Of a stretch of DNA of 64,000 bases, positions 10,801 to 20,786 are shown piece after piece. A program made the translations under genes and the position numbers. Position 1 is the stretch's first letter; each line of letters opens with the position of its first letter. A model generated the notes under the pieces. That model made no database searches. It was not told where the DNA came from and worked only from the letters and a program-made list of their open reading frames with translations. This DNA is from Mesorhizobium sp. M4B.F.Ca.ET.203.01.1.1 (lineage in GTDB: Bacteria > Pseudomonadota > Alphaproteobacteria > Rhizobiales > Rhizobiaceae), in assembly GCF_004791025.1 (NCBI RefSeq), contig NZ_SRUO01000014.1, positions 62,001 through 126,000 of the forward strand. The letters run 5' to 3'.

Positions 10801-11342
10801 ATGCCGAGGCAGAGCCCGGTTTCGCCGTCCTGCGCGGGCTGGCGCTGCACAAATTGCTGCAAATGCTACCTTCGATCGCTGAAGGCGAGCGTCAGGACGC
10901 CGCGGAACGCTATCTGGCGCGCGCCGGCGCCGGCTGGCCAGAAGCAGAGCGCGGCAAAGCGCTGGCAGCCGTGATGGCGATCCTCGCCGATCCCCGCTTC
11001 ACCGCATTGTTCGCGCCCGCATCGCGCGCCGAAGTCGCGGTCATGGGCAGCCTCGAGGTGAAGGGAAAGCTGCGCTCGATCTCCGGCAAGATCGACCGGC
11101 TGGCGATCTCTGGGCACAGCGTGTCGATCGTCGACTACAAGACCAACCGGCCGGCGCCAGCGACGCTGGAGGAGGTGCCGCCTGCCTACGTGCTGCAGCT
11201 CGCGCTCTATCGGGCACTGCTTCAGCCGCTCTATCCCGGCCGCGCGGTCCGGGCCGTGCTGCTGTTCACCGAGGCACCAAGGCTGATCGAGCTGCCGGCG
11301 CGTGCTCTTGACGATGCCCTTGCCCGACTCACGGGAGCGTGA
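7830..11342 (+). CDS. addA: Double-strand break repair helicase AddA
   Basis: An 1170-residue UvrD-type helicase with a C-terminal nuclease, partner of AddB. Walker A is ANAGSGKT (29-36), Walker B is LLDEAQDTSPDQW (around residue 405), and the later helicase motifs VMTVHAAKGLEAPVVF and RRLLYVGMTRAEDRL are present. The C-terminal nuclease motif is VDYKTN (1101-1105). Its ATG overlaps the addB stop. trxA begins 74 nt after the stop, the usual alphaproteobacterial neighbour. Confidence 0.94.
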   Translation: MKKAYPIPSDTAASQARASDPLNSAWVSANAGSGKTHVLAQRVIRLLLNGTDPSKILCLTYTRAAAANMSNRVFSTLSEWTSLGDAELATRIATLDGRRADADTMRRARRLFAEALETPGGLKIQTIHAFCESVLHQFPLEANIPAHFEMLDPQMEASLFADARRDMISGAGAGAEGLAEAFATVLERGGEAGLDALLAEIVAKRDGLRAFLSGLGEDFRPLFAEFRFRPGLTAEDIAASLWPLPGFLPDYFAGFARTAETADARIVLNNILPYARLAFAEADPIRKLQLLGKAFLKADGDAYEPAKTFKRALLDRLPDLPERYLAAAKAILEVSDRLALFRMLEGTAAALTVARWLIARYEQLKRGRGFLDFNDLITRTVALLSRPDAGPWVQFKLDQGIDHILLDEAQDTSPDQWEVVKKLTEEFFAGLGQRETVRRTMFAVGDEKQSIYSFQGAAPDSFAESRLLFAGRVRDAEASFADLKLTWSFRSSDDVLAAVDRVFADPGVRRGISHDPDPLSHKAIRTDAPGYVEVWPSIGADAVEEPDDWTLPVNHASAPAVRVAEHVAATIQAWLRDGEVLEGKGRRLTAGDILVLVRKRDRFVHALSRSLKNRQIPVAGADRLSLPGHIAVKDLIALGHFLIQPEDDLSLAAVLRSPIFDVSEERLFSLANGRPTGLSLIASLRKQGGEDAVLAGIVARLDAWTDEAAFKPVFEFYAAALARDGLRKKMIARLGPEAGDIIDEFLSFCLAEERTGLPGLEAFLATLESSGPEIKREMDQTRDEVRVMTVHAAKGLEAPVVFLVDGGSAPFSDQHLPRLMPFEGSGEHLGGKGYLWRSASDVANSFSKAAAAHARELADDEYRRLLYVGMTRAEDRLVVCGYHGKRAPSTGTWHAIVSRALIGAPESGERRHPATDEVAVHRFHMTKLPPVALVAAGSASPVQHVAPLPENLFRPLPPYEELPRPLSPSGASALIDEAKQTVTDTRSPVLDAEAEPGFAVLRGLALHKLLQMLPSIAEGERQDAAERYLARAGAGWPEAERGKALAAVMAILADPRFTALFAPASRAEVAVMGSLEVKGKLRSISGKIDRLAISGHSVSIVDYKTNRPAPATLEEVPPAYVLQLALYRALLQPLYPGRAVRAVLLFTEAPRLIELPARALDDALARLTGA

Positions 11343-11416
11343 CACAAGAACTGCTTGAATTAGGCCGCTGCCACCACCACATTTGGTGTAACCCGAGTTC
11401 TCGAAAGGATTTCCGC

Positions 11417-11740
11417 ATGACCACCGTCAAGGTCGACAAGAGCAATTTCCAGGCCGATGTGCTCAACGCCAAGGAGCCGGTCGTGGTGGATTTCTGGGCC
11501 GAATGGTGCGGCCCCTGCAAGATGATCGCCCCGGCGCTGGAAGACATCGCCAAGGAGCTTGGCTCGAAGGTGAAGATCGCCAAGCTCAACATCGACGAGA
11601 ATCCGGAGCTTGCCGCCCAGTTCGGCGTGCGCTCGATCCCGACGCTGATGATCTTCAAGGGCGGCGAAGTCGCCGACATGAAGGTCGGCGCGGCGCCGAA
11701 GACCGCGCTGTCGCACTGGATCAACGGCAGCCTCGCCTGA
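11417..11740 (+). CDS. trxA: Thioredoxin
   Basis: A 107-residue classical thioredoxin with the active site WCGPCK and the cis-proline segment SIPTLM, a cytosolic protein disulfide reductant. The ATG at 11417 is preferred over an upstream in-frame ATG because it has an AAAGGA ribosome-binding site and matches the usual thioredoxin length. It follows addA and is closed by a hairpin-plus-T-run terminator 24 nt after the stop. Confidence 0.97.
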   Translation: MTTVKVDKSNFQADVLNAKEPVVVDFWAEWCGPCKMIAPALEDIAKELGSKVKIAKLNIDENPELAAQFGVRSIPTLMIFKGGEVADMKVGAAPKTALSHWINGSLA

Positions 11741-11764
11741 GCCAATCGAAAAGTTTCAAAGGAC

Positions 11765-11795
11765 AAGCCCGGCCATCGCACCGGGCTTTTTCTTT
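11765..11795 (+). terminator. Rho-independent terminator after trxA
   Basis: An 8-bp stem AAGCCCGG/CCGGGCTT with an 8-nt loop is followed by a T-rich run. It closes the addBA-trxA transcription unit. Confidence 0.85.
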
Positions 11796-11873
11796 GGCGC
11801 CATGTCTCGGCGCCTTCTGGCCCTCGTGTGCTATGCCTGCATGTCGTCTGCTTGGGACGGACAGGAGAACACC

Positions 11874-12155
11874 ATGACCGGAACAGCCAAGGCCACCGTC
11901 TTCATCGACAACGAGCGCGTCATCGTCACCGAATACCGCTTCCAGCCCGGCGACAACACCGGCTGGCACCGCCATGGCCATGACTATGTCATCGTGCCGC
12001 TGATGGACGGCAAGGTGAAGCTGCTGACCAAGGACGGCGAATCCTTCGCCGAGATGAAGAAGGGGGCGCCCTATTTCCGCAAGGAGGGCGTCGAGCACGA
12101 CGTCATCAGCGCCAATGACAGCGAATACGCCTTCATCGAGATCGAGCTGAAATAG
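11874..12155 (+). CDS. Small cupin-domain protein
   Basis: A single-cupin beta-barrel protein of 93 residues. The metal-binding cupin motif is visible as GDNTGWHRHGHDYVIVPL, and the second motif is around PYFRKEGVEHDVIS. The ATG at 11874 is chosen because an AGGAG site lies 7 nt upstream; an earlier in-frame ATG at 11802 lacks one. It is a single gene behind the trxA terminator and faces a VOC gene. Substrate is not predictable from sequence; similar small cupins are annotated only as cupin-domain proteins. Confidence 0.8.
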   Translation: MTGTAKATVFIDNERVIVTEYRFQPGDNTGWHRHGHDYVIVPLMDGKVKLLTKDGESFAEMKKGAPYFRKEGVEHDVISANDSEYAFIEIELK

Positions 12156-12176
12156 CCCATAGACGGCGCGCGGAAG

Positions 12177-12596
12177 TCACCAGTCGGCGATGCGATCGCC
12201 GCCGGTAAATTGCGCGCTTTTGGCGGTGTATTCGAACAGCTCGATCTTCACGCCGTTCGGATCGCGGATCCAGGCCTGAAATGTATCGTCGCAGGCGAGC
12301 TTCTTCGATGTGACCTCGACGCCCTTCGACCTGATATGGGCGATCGCCGCGTCGATGTTTTCCACTTCCAGGCAGAAATGGTTGATCTGGTTGCGATCGC
12401 TGTATCTGGCCTCGTCCTTCTGGAACACCTCGACATGGCTGCGGCCGCCGCAATCGAGGTAAAAGCCGAAAACCGTGCCGTCACGCAGGAAATTGAACCT
12501 TGTGTCCATGCCGAGCACGTCGCGGTAGAAGCTGCGCGTCGCTTCCAGGTCATGCGCGAAGATGCAGACATGGGCGAGTTGCTTGACCTTGATCAC
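12177..12596 (-). CDS. VOC-family (glyoxalase/dioxygenase fold) protein
   Basis: A 139-residue protein with two beta-alpha-beta-beta-beta modules. Candidate metal ligands are His9 in LAHVCIF, a His in NHFCLEV and a Glu in KIELFEY, so metal binding looks intact. The family includes glyoxalase I, dioxygenases and resistance proteins; the reaction cannot be assigned. It is convergent with the cupin gene and follows folC, 40 nt downstream, on the same strand. Confidence 0.82.
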   Translation of the reverse strand: MIKVKQLAHVCIFAHDLEATRSFYRDVLGMDTRFNFLRDGTVFGFYLDCGGRSHVEVFQKDEARYSDRNQINHFCLEVENIDAAIAHIRSKGVEVTSKKLACDDTFQAWIRDPNGVKIELFEYTAKSAQFTGGDRIADW

Positions 12597-12636
12597 GACG
12601 GGCTCCTTGCGGTCAGAACAGGTCGGAACCCTGCCC

Positions 12637-13962
12637 TCAGGTCGGCGGCGTGCCGTTTTCGGCCAGCACCGCGCCGGCCAGGTAAAGCGAGCCGCCGATC
12701 AGGATGCGCGGCGGCGGACCGTCCCAGGTGTCGCGCAGCAGCATCAGCGCGCTGGCGACGGAGCTGACGGGTTCTGCCGACAGGCCGGCTTCGGCGGCGC
12801 GCAGCGCCAGCTCGTCATTCGGCACGCCGGCGTCGCTGAGGCTCACCGGCACCGTATAGACATGCCGGGCGAGCCCCTTGAAGGCACGGAAATAGCCGCT
12901 CTGGTCCTTGGTGTTGATCATGCCGGAGATCAGGAACAGCGGCCGCGGGTGCTTCTCTTCCTGCTCGGCGAGCGCCTCGGCGATGACGATGCCGGCGCCC
13001 GGATTGTGACCGCCGTCGAGCCAGATGTCGGCGCCCTTCGGCGCCAATTCGGCCAACTTGCCTTGCGCCAGCTTCTGCATGCGGCCGGGCCAGGCGACGC
13101 TGGCCATAGCCTTTTCGGCGGCGCGATGGCTGATCTCGAAGCCGGCGGCCTTGATCGCGGCGATCGCCGCGGCCGCATTGGCGAACTGGTGGCGCCCCGG
13201 CAGGCGCGGCGGCGGCAGGTCCATCAGCCCGTCCTCGTCCTGGTAGACCATGCGGCCGTTTTCCTCGAAAGCGAGGAAATCCTGGCCATAGACGAAGGTC
13301 GGGCAGTCGAGCCGCTCGGCGGTCTCGATCAGCACCTGCAGCGCCGTCTCGCTTTCCTGCGCGCCGATGACAACCGGGCAGCCGGGCTTGATGATGCCGG
13401 CCTTTTCTGCGGCGATCAGTTCGACGCGGTCGCCGAGATAGGCCTCATGGTCCATCGACACCGGCATGATCACCGACACCGCCGGCCGGGCGATGACATT
13501 GGTGGCGTCGAAGCGGCCGCCAAGGCCGACCTCGATGATGGCCGCTTCGGCCGGATGCTCCGCGAACAAGAGGAAGGTGACGGCGGTGAGGATCTCGAAG
13601 ACGGTGATCTTCTGACTGGCATTGGCGGCCGCGACGCGGGCGATGGCATCGGCGAAGACCTGATCGTCGACCAGCTTGCCGCCGCCCTCGGCGGCGAGGC
13701 GGTAGCGCTCGTGCCAGTTCACCAGATGCGGCGAGGTGTGCACATGGACGAGGTGACCGGCCGCTTCGAGCAGCGCGCGCGAGAAGGCGGCGCAGGAGCC
13801 CTTGCCGTTGGTGCCGGCGATGTGGATCGCCGGCGGGATCAGCTCCTGCGGATTGCCGAGACGTTCGAGCAGCCGCGTGATGCGGTCGAGCGAAAGGTCG
13901 AAGCCCTTCGGGTGAAGCGCCATCAGGCTTTCGATTTCGCGGTCGGCGGCAAGCGTTGTCAT
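12637..13962 (-). CDS. folC: Bifunctional folylpolyglutamate synthase / dihydrofolate synthase
   Basis: A 441-residue Mur-ligase-family enzyme that adds glutamate to dihydropteroate and folates. The ATP-binding P-loop is AGTNGKGS (49-56), followed by the omega-loop region with TSPHLVNWHERYR; the C-terminal domain carries WLDGGHNPGA. It is the last gene of the trpF-trpB-trpA-accD-folC series, a conserved alphaproteobacterial order, and is separated from accD by a 122-nt gap holding a palindromic repeat. Confidence 0.95.
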   Translation of the reverse strand: MTTLAADREIESLMALHPKGFDLSLDRITRLLERLGNPQELIPPAIHIAGTNGKGSCAAFSRALLEAAGHLVHVHTSPHLVNWHERYRLAAEGGGKLVDDQVFADAIARVAAANASQKITVFEILTAVTFLLFAEHPAEAAIIEVGLGGRFDATNVIARPAVSVIMPVSMDHEAYLGDRVELIAAEKAGIIKPGCPVVIGAQESETALQVLIETAERLDCPTFVYGQDFLAFEENGRMVYQDEDGLMDLPPPRLPGRHQFANAAAAIAAIKAAGFEISHRAAEKAMASVAWPGRMQKLAQGKLAELAPKGADIWLDGGHNPGAGIVIAEALAEQEEKHPRPLFLISGMINTKDQSGYFRAFKGLARHVYTVPVSLSDAGVPNDELALRAAEAGLSAEPVSSVASALMLLRDTWDGPPPRILIGGSLYLAGAVLAENGTPPT

Positions 13963-13974
13963 GGACGAATCCTA

Positions 13975-14021
13975 GCGCATGACCCCGAAACCGGAAATCG
14001 GTTTCGGAAAGGATCATGCGC
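13975..14021. repeat. Palindromic intergenic repeat between accD and folC
   Basis: A 47-bp imperfect palindrome with outer arms GCGCATGA.CC / GG.TCATGCGC and a perfect inner stem CCGAAACCG/CGGTTTCGG. It shares the CATGACCCCG core with the palindrome at 54645-54683, suggesting one interspersed family. It may act as a hairpin between accD and folC. Confidence 0.75.
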
Positions 14022-14084
14022 AAATCAAAAAGCTACAACACCGGACGGTGCGCGCAATCGCGCCTCGCGGCGTTCAGTGTCGCG

Positions 14085-15011
<927 letters not shown>

Positions 15012-15050
15012 CGCTTCGGCTCCCGTCCTGACTAGGAAGAGGTAGGAAAA

Positions 15051-15890
15051 CTATTCGGCGGCAGCAAGGCGGGCGGAGCGGACACCCTGGGCAAGGCCGC
15101 TGACCAAAGTAGCCACCGCCTCGGCCGGATCGGCGGTCTTTTCGCCCTTCGGCCCCAGCACATTGGCGACAGCGTTGACGATCGCGGTGCCGACGACGAC
15201 GCCGTCGGCCGAGGCGCCGATGGTGCGCGCCTGCTCGGCGGTCTTGACGCCGAAGCCGACGCAGACCGGCAGCGCGGTGTGGCCCTTGATGCGCTTGACG
15301 GCCGCCGCCACCTTGGCGGTGTCGGCCAATGCCGAGCCGGTGATGCCGGTCATCGAGACGTAGTAGACGAAGCCGGAGGTGTTCTCCAAAACCTTGGGCA
15401 GGCGCCTGTCGTCGGTGGTCGGCGTCGCCAGGCGGATGAAGTTGATGCCGGCCTTCAGCGCCGGAATGCAGAGCTCCTCGTCCATTTCCGGCGGCAGGTC
15501 GACGACGATCAGCCCGTCGATGCCGCTGGCCTTGGCATCGGCAAGGAAACGCTCGACGCCGTAGATGTAGATCGGGTTGTAGTAGCCCATCAGCACGATC
15601 GGCGTCTCGTTGTCGGCGGTGCGGAATTCCGACGCCATCTTCAGCGTCTTGACCAGCGTCTGGCCGCCTTTCAGCGCCCTGAGGCCCGCCGCCTGGATGG
15701 CCGGGCCGTCGGCCATCGGATCGGAAAACGGCATGCCGAGCTCGATGACGTCGCTGCCTGCGCCAGGCAGCGCCTTCATGATGGCGAGCGAGGTGTCGTA
15801 GTCGGGGTCGCCGCCCATGAAATAGGTGACGAGCGCCGGGCGGCCCTCGGCTTTCAGCTTGGCCATGCGGCGGTCGATGCGGGTCGTCAT
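15051..15890 (-). CDS. trpA: Tryptophan synthase alpha chain
   Basis: A 279-residue TIM-barrel subunit that cleaves indole-3-glycerol phosphate to indole and glyceraldehyde-3-phosphate. The catalytic pair Glu50 and Asp61 sits in DVIELGMPFSDPMADG, and the phosphate-binding GFGVKT follows. Only 2 nt separate its start from the trpB stop, consistent with co-translation of the alpha2-beta2 complex. Confidence 0.97.
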   Translation of the reverse strand: MTTRIDRRMAKLKAEGRPALVTYFMGGDPDYDTSLAIMKALPGAGSDVIELGMPFSDPMADGPAIQAAGLRALKGGQTLVKTLKMASEFRTADNETPIVLMGYYNPIYIYGVERFLADAKASGIDGLIVVDLPPEMDEELCIPALKAGINFIRLATPTTDDRRLPKVLENTSGFVYYVSMTGITGSALADTAKVAAAVKRIKGHTALPVCVGFGVKTAEQARTIGASADGVVVGTAIVNAVANVLGPKGEKTADPAEAVATLVSGLAQGVRSARLAAAE

Positions 15891-15892
15891 GA

Positions 15893-17113
<1,221 letters not shown>

Positions 17114-17139
17114 CGCCGATCTCCTGGTTCAAGAATTGC

Positions 17140-17799
17140 TCAGGCGGCGCGGTCGTCGCGCGCGGCCCTGACGGCCCGGAAAAACTGCTCGATCAGCGCC
17201 GGATCCTTGACGCCCGGGGCGCTTTCCACGCCCGACGAAATGTCGATGCCGGGCGGATTGGCTGATCTCAGGGCGTCGCCGATGTTGACGGCGTTGAGCC
17301 CACCGGAAAGCATGTAATCGACGCCGGCGTCAAGGCCGGCAAGGATATGCCAGTCGAAGGCGACGCCATTGCCGCCCGGCAACTCGGAACCTTTCGGCGG
17401 CATGGCATCGAAGAGGAAGCGGTCGGCGATGCCGACGAACGGCTTTATCCGCTCCAGATCGGCCGTCTCACTGATCGACAGTGCCTTCATCACCGGCAGG
17501 CCATAGCGCGCTTTCACCTCGGCCACCCGCCCGGGCGTTTCGGAACCGTGCAACTGCAACATGTCAGGCTGCATCCTGGCGACGATCTCATCCAGGAAGG
17601 TGTCGCTGGCATCGACTGTGACGGCAACCGCCAACGCCTTGCCGCGCGCCGCCTCGCGCAACCAGCCGGCGCCGGCGGGCTCGATATAGCGCGGGCTCTT
17701 GGCGAAAAAGATGAAGCCGACATGGCTGGCGCCGCCGGCCAGCGCCGCGGCCATTGCCGCGTCGGTCTTCAACCCGCAGATCTTGATGTCGAGCGCCAT
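17140..17799 (-). CDS. trpF: Phosphoribosylanthranilate isomerase
   Basis: A 219-residue TIM-barrel enzyme for the Amadori rearrangement in tryptophan synthesis. The N-terminus DIKICGLK contains the catalytic Cys8, and the C-terminal phosphate loop is LSGGLNAVNIGDA with SSGVES. The ATG at 17799 is chosen over a longer frame because it aligns with the family N-terminus. It is the first gene of the trpFBA-accD-folC unit and diverges from a small gene on the other strand. Confidence 0.95.
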   Translation of the reverse strand: MALDIKICGLKTDAAMAAALAGGASHVGFIFFAKSPRYIEPAGAGWLREAARGKALAVAVTVDASDTFLDEIVARMQPDMLQLHGSETPGRVAEVKARYGLPVMKALSISETADLERIKPFVGIADRFLFDAMPPKGSELPGGNGVAFDWHILAGLDAGVDYMLSGGLNAVNIGDALRSANPPGIDISSGVESAPGVKDPALIEQFFRAVRAARDDRAA

Positions 17800-17910
17800 G
17801 GCGCGGGGATTGGCACGAAAAGCCGCAAGAGTCGAGAAAAAGCATGCTGTTGCCGCCACGGCGGAAAGCACTACCTTTCAAACAGGGGACATTGGCGGGA
17901 GCAGACAATC

Positions 17911-18129
17911 ATGACCGACCGAACCGTTGCCGAACTCAGGCAAAAGATCGCGCAGGCGCGCGACGTGATCGCGCATCTGATGGACAAGGCCGCCTTCAAC
18001 GGGGCCGAGGCGCACCGGGCGCTGGACTATTTCGGCGGTGACGCTTTCGACCGGAATTTCCTGCCGTGGCCGCAACATGGCGCCGAGGGGTTGCGACCGG
18101 AGGAACTGAACGCGGCGAATGATGACTGA
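17911..18129 (+). CDS. Small conserved-looking protein of unknown function
   Basis: A 72-residue hydrophilic protein with a predicted helical N-terminal half (TVAELRQKIAQARDVIAHLMDK) and an aromatic patch DYFGGDAFDRNFLPWPQ. No family is recognised. The ATG at 17911 follows a GGCGGGA purine-rich stretch. It is divergent from trpF. Reality rests on the start context, its fit between neighbours and a coherent protein sequence; function unknown. Confidence 0.55.
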   Translation: MTDRTVAELRQKIAQARDVIAHLMDKAAFNGAEAHRALDYFGGDAFDRNFLPWPQHGAEGLRPEELNAANDD

Positions 18130-18156
18130 GCGGCCGGCCCAAGGCCGCCGGACGCG

Positions 18157-18915
18157 TCAATCGAACACGATCGCCTGCAGGGCGCCGCCGTTGCGCTTCA
18201 GCCAGTCCTTACAGCGGTCGGTGTCGGGGCAGAGCTTTTCGCACAGTTTCCAGAATTTCGGGCCGTGGTTCATCTCTTTCAGATGCGCCACCTCATGCGC
18301 GACGAGGTAGTTTATCACCGGCGCCGGCGCCATCATGATGCGCCAGGAGAAGGACAGATTGCCTTCCGAGGTGCACGAGCCCCAGCGGCTGGAGGTGTCC
18401 TTGAAGCGGATCGCCTTGGCGCGCTTGCCGAGCGCTTCGGTGTGTTTGGCCACCAACTTCTCGATCTCGCGCTTGGCCTCGCGCTTCAGATAGTCGGCGA
18501 TGCGGCGCGGCAGATGCACGCGCTCGCCATGCACGATCAGCAGCGGGCCACGCTCGTCGCGCGAGATGGTGACGGTGCCGCGCTTAGACGGATCATGGAC
18601 GATGCGATGCGCCACGCCGCGCACCGGAATCTTGATGCCCGGCCGCACCTGCGGCCGTGTCGGCACCTTGGCCAGCCGCTGCTCCAGCCAATCCTGGTGA
18701 CGGTCCAGGAATTTCTCCACCTCGCCGCGGCGCAGGCCCGGCGGCACGGTGATGCGCAGGCCCTGGCCGCCGGAATCGATGCGCAGCGTCAGCCGCCGCG
18801 CCCTGTGGCTTTCGACGATCTTGAGCGGCAGGGTGCGGCCGGCAACGCTGTGCTCGCGCTCGACGACTGGCGCCGGCTTGGGTTTGGTCAGGCTGCGGAA
18901 AAAGCCGATGGTCAT
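18157..18915 (-). CDS. YgjP-like (DUF45 / SprT-fold) metallopeptidase
   Basis: A 252-residue predicted zinc protease. The motif HEVAH (207-211) followed by a histidine in NHGPKFW is the HExxH-x(n)-H signature of the DUF45/YgjP family. The strongly basic N-terminal two thirds (RRLTLRIDS, SRWGSCTSEGNLSFSWR) are typical of that family. Cytosolic, no signal peptide. Substrate unknown. The small gene upstream on the other strand converges on it. Confidence 0.85.
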   Translation of the reverse strand: MTIGFFRSLTKPKPAPVVEREHSVAGRTLPLKIVESHRARRLTLRIDSGGQGLRITVPPGLRRGEVEKFLDRHQDWLEQRLAKVPTRPQVRPGIKIPVRGVAHRIVHDPSKRGTVTISRDERGPLLIVHGERVHLPRRIADYLKREAKREIEKLVAKHTEALGKRAKAIRFKDTSSRWGSCTSEGNLSFSWRIMMAPAPVINYLVAHEVAHLKEMNHGPKFWKLCEKLCPDTDRCKDWLKRNGGALQAIVFD

Positions 18916-18966
18916 GGCCGGACGATACGCGATTCGAGGAAAACGACCAGTGGAGTGAACTTAAAA

Positions 18967-19008
18967 AGAGAACAAAAACGAAACGGCGCCGCTTGCGCGA
19001 CGCCGTTC
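18967..19008 (-). terminator. Terminator of the DUF2852 gene
   Basis: Read on the minus strand, the stem AACGGCG/CGCCGTT (18982-18988 with 19001-19007) is followed by a T-rich tract, just after the DUF2852 stop. Confidence 0.65.
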
Positions 19009-19034
19009 GTCATAGCGAGGCCGGTCGCGCAACC

Positions 19035-19520
19035 TCAGTCGTCAAGCAGGTTCGAGCCCTTGCGCTTGGGGGTCGACGGGCTTGCCGGCTTGGTCGTCCC
19101 GGTCGTGGTTGGCGCGGTCGACTTGTTGCGGTTGGCCATGAAACGATCGAACTCGTCCTGGTCCTTGGCGCGGCGCAGCTCGCGGGCATAGTCGTCGAAC
19201 TCGGTCAGCATCTCGTCGAGCTTGCGGCGTTCCTCGGCCAGGCGGTCGAGCTCCTTTTCGCGCCAGTCGTCGAAAGCGACGTTGCCGGTGCGGGCCGAGC
19301 CGTGACCCCAGCGCGCGGCCTTGTCGGAACCGCGGCGGCAGCCGGCGAAGATGCCGTCGGTGGCGCGGTTCACGTCACGCTTGAAGCCGTCGAGCCGGTC
19401 GCCCCAGATGATGTAGGCGAGCATGGCGAAGCCGAGCGGCCAGAACACCATGAAGCCGATCACCATCAGCGCGATGGTCGCCGGCGTCCAAGCCGGACGG
19501 ATCAATGCAGTTGTGTTCAT
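19035..19520 (-). CDS. DUF2852-family membrane protein
   Basis: A 161-residue protein. Residues about 10-35 (WTPATIALMVIGFMVFWPLGFAML...) form one or two membrane segments, followed by a charged coiled-coil region (EKELDRLAEERRKLDEMLTEFDDYARELR) and a Thr/Pro/Ser-rich tail. The architecture matches DUF2852 proteins of Rhizobiales. The ATG at 19520 is preferred because GGGAG lies just upstream. Function unknown. Confidence 0.78.
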   Translation of the reverse strand: MNTTALIRPAWTPATIALMVIGFMVFWPLGFAMLAYIIWGDRLDGFKRDVNRATDGIFAGCRRGSDKAARWGHGSARTGNVAFDDWREKELDRLAEERRKLDEMLTEFDDYARELRRAKDQDEFDRFMANRNKSTAPTTTGTTKPASPSTPKRKGSNLLDD

Positions 19521-19595
19521 TTTCTCCCAGTCCTTCCGTTGGGCACAGCCAATCCTGGCTGCGTGGAATCGAGATGGGATGGGCAAAACGGCGAT

Positions 19596-20786
19596 TCAAG
19601 ACGACCGCATCCAAAACCGGACAAAGGGCTGAAATGATTGTCTCATTTTGAGTTCTTCGAGGAAAAGCACGACCATTCCGGCAACCAGGCCCCAGAATGC
19701 CGCGCCGACGCCGAACAGCGTCAACCCCGAGGCGGTGACGGCGAAGGTGACGATGGCGGCCATGCGGTGGCCTTCGTCCTTGAGCGCGATCGACAGCGCG
19801 TTGGTCAGCGGCGCCATCAGCGCAAGACCCGCCACGAGCACGATGAGGGCCTGCGGCAGCACGGCGAAGATCGCCACCAGCGAGGCGCCGAACATGGCGA
19901 AGACGAGGTAGGCGAGCGTGTAGAACGGGCCTGTCTTCCAGCGCTCGGCCGGATCGGGATGGACATCCGGCCCGGTGCAGATCGCCGCTGAAATCGCCGC
20001 CAGATTGGTGGTCGGCCCGCCGAACGGCGCCGACAGCAGCGAGAAGAAGCCGGTGACGCCGATCAACGGACCGGGCTCGGGGTGGTAGCCGGCGGCCTTC
20101 AGCACGGCGAGGCCGGACAGGTTCTGCGAGGCCATGGTGACAAGGTAGAGCGGCAGCGCAAGCCCGATGACGGCGCCGGCCGTGAACTGCGGCGCAATCA
20201 GCGTCAGCGTCGACAGTTCCGGCGCCGGCAGGCCGCCGACACGGCCGGTGAGGAAGGCGGCCAGGCCACCGCCGATCAGCACCGCCAGCACCGATAGCGC
20301 CGGATTGAACAGACGGATGACGAAGAAGGCCGCGATCAGCGGCAGGATCAGCCAGGGATCGGAAGGGATGGTCTTGAAGGCATTGGTGGCGAAGCCGACG
20401 AGGATGCCGGCCAGCATGCCGGAAGCGACGGAGGGTGGAATCCGGGCGATGAATTGGGTCAGCGGCTTGAACAGGCCGGTGGCGATCAAAAGCACCGCGG
20501 TGACGATGAAGGCGCCGACCGCCTCGTTCACCGAAAAGCCGCTCGATGCCGCGAGCAGCGCCAAGCCGGGCGTCGACCAGGCGGTGATGACAGGCATTTT
20601 CGTGCGCCAGGACAGCCACAGGCACTCGACCGCCATCGCCAGGCAGATCGCCGTCACCCCGCTCGCCGTCTCGACCTGCGTCGCGCCGACCGCCTTGGCG
20701 GCGGCGATGACGACGGCGAGCGTGCCGCCGAAGCCGACGATCGCGGCGACGAAGGCGGATATCGGAACGGAGATGCGCATGCTCAC
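19596..20786 (-). CDS. BenE-family transporter (benzoate/H+ symporter type)
   Basis: A 396-residue integral membrane protein with about 11-12 hydrophobic segments, recognisable as BenE family by WLSWRTKMPVITAWSTPGLALL and the GGPTTNLAAISAAICTGPDVHPDP loop. These carriers import benzoate or related compounds with protons. The GTG at 20786 overlaps the stop of the upstream hydrolase (GTGA); an ATG two codons in is an alternative. No benzoate catabolic genes lie nearby, so the substrate is open. Confidence 0.85.
   Translation of the reverse strand: MSMRISVPISAFVAAIVGFGGTLAVVIAAAKAVGATQVETASGVTAICLAMAVECLWLSWRTKMPVITAWSTPGLALLAASSGFSVNEAVGAFIVTAVLLIATGLFKPLTQFIARIPPSVASGMLAGILVGFATNAFKTIPSDPWLILPLIAAFFVIRLFNPALSVLAVLIGGGLAAFLTGRVGGLPAPELSTLTLIAPQFTAGAVIGLALPLYLVTMASQNLSGLAVLKAAGYHPEPGPLIGVTGFFSLLSAPFGGPTTNLAAISAAICTGPDVHPDPAERWKTGPFYTLAYLVFAMFGASLVAIFAVLPQALIVLVAGLALMAPLTNALSIALKDEGHRMAAIVTFAVTASGLTLFGVGAAFWGLVAGMVVLFLEELKMRQSFQPFVRFWMRSS

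Noticed and set aside
18970..18987. LexA-like GAAC-N7-(A)AAC sequence, with a similar one at 23278
   Set aside because: Each has one or two mismatches to the alphaproteobacterial GTTC-N7-GTTC box, and neither is upstream of an SOS gene; better explained as terminator flanks.
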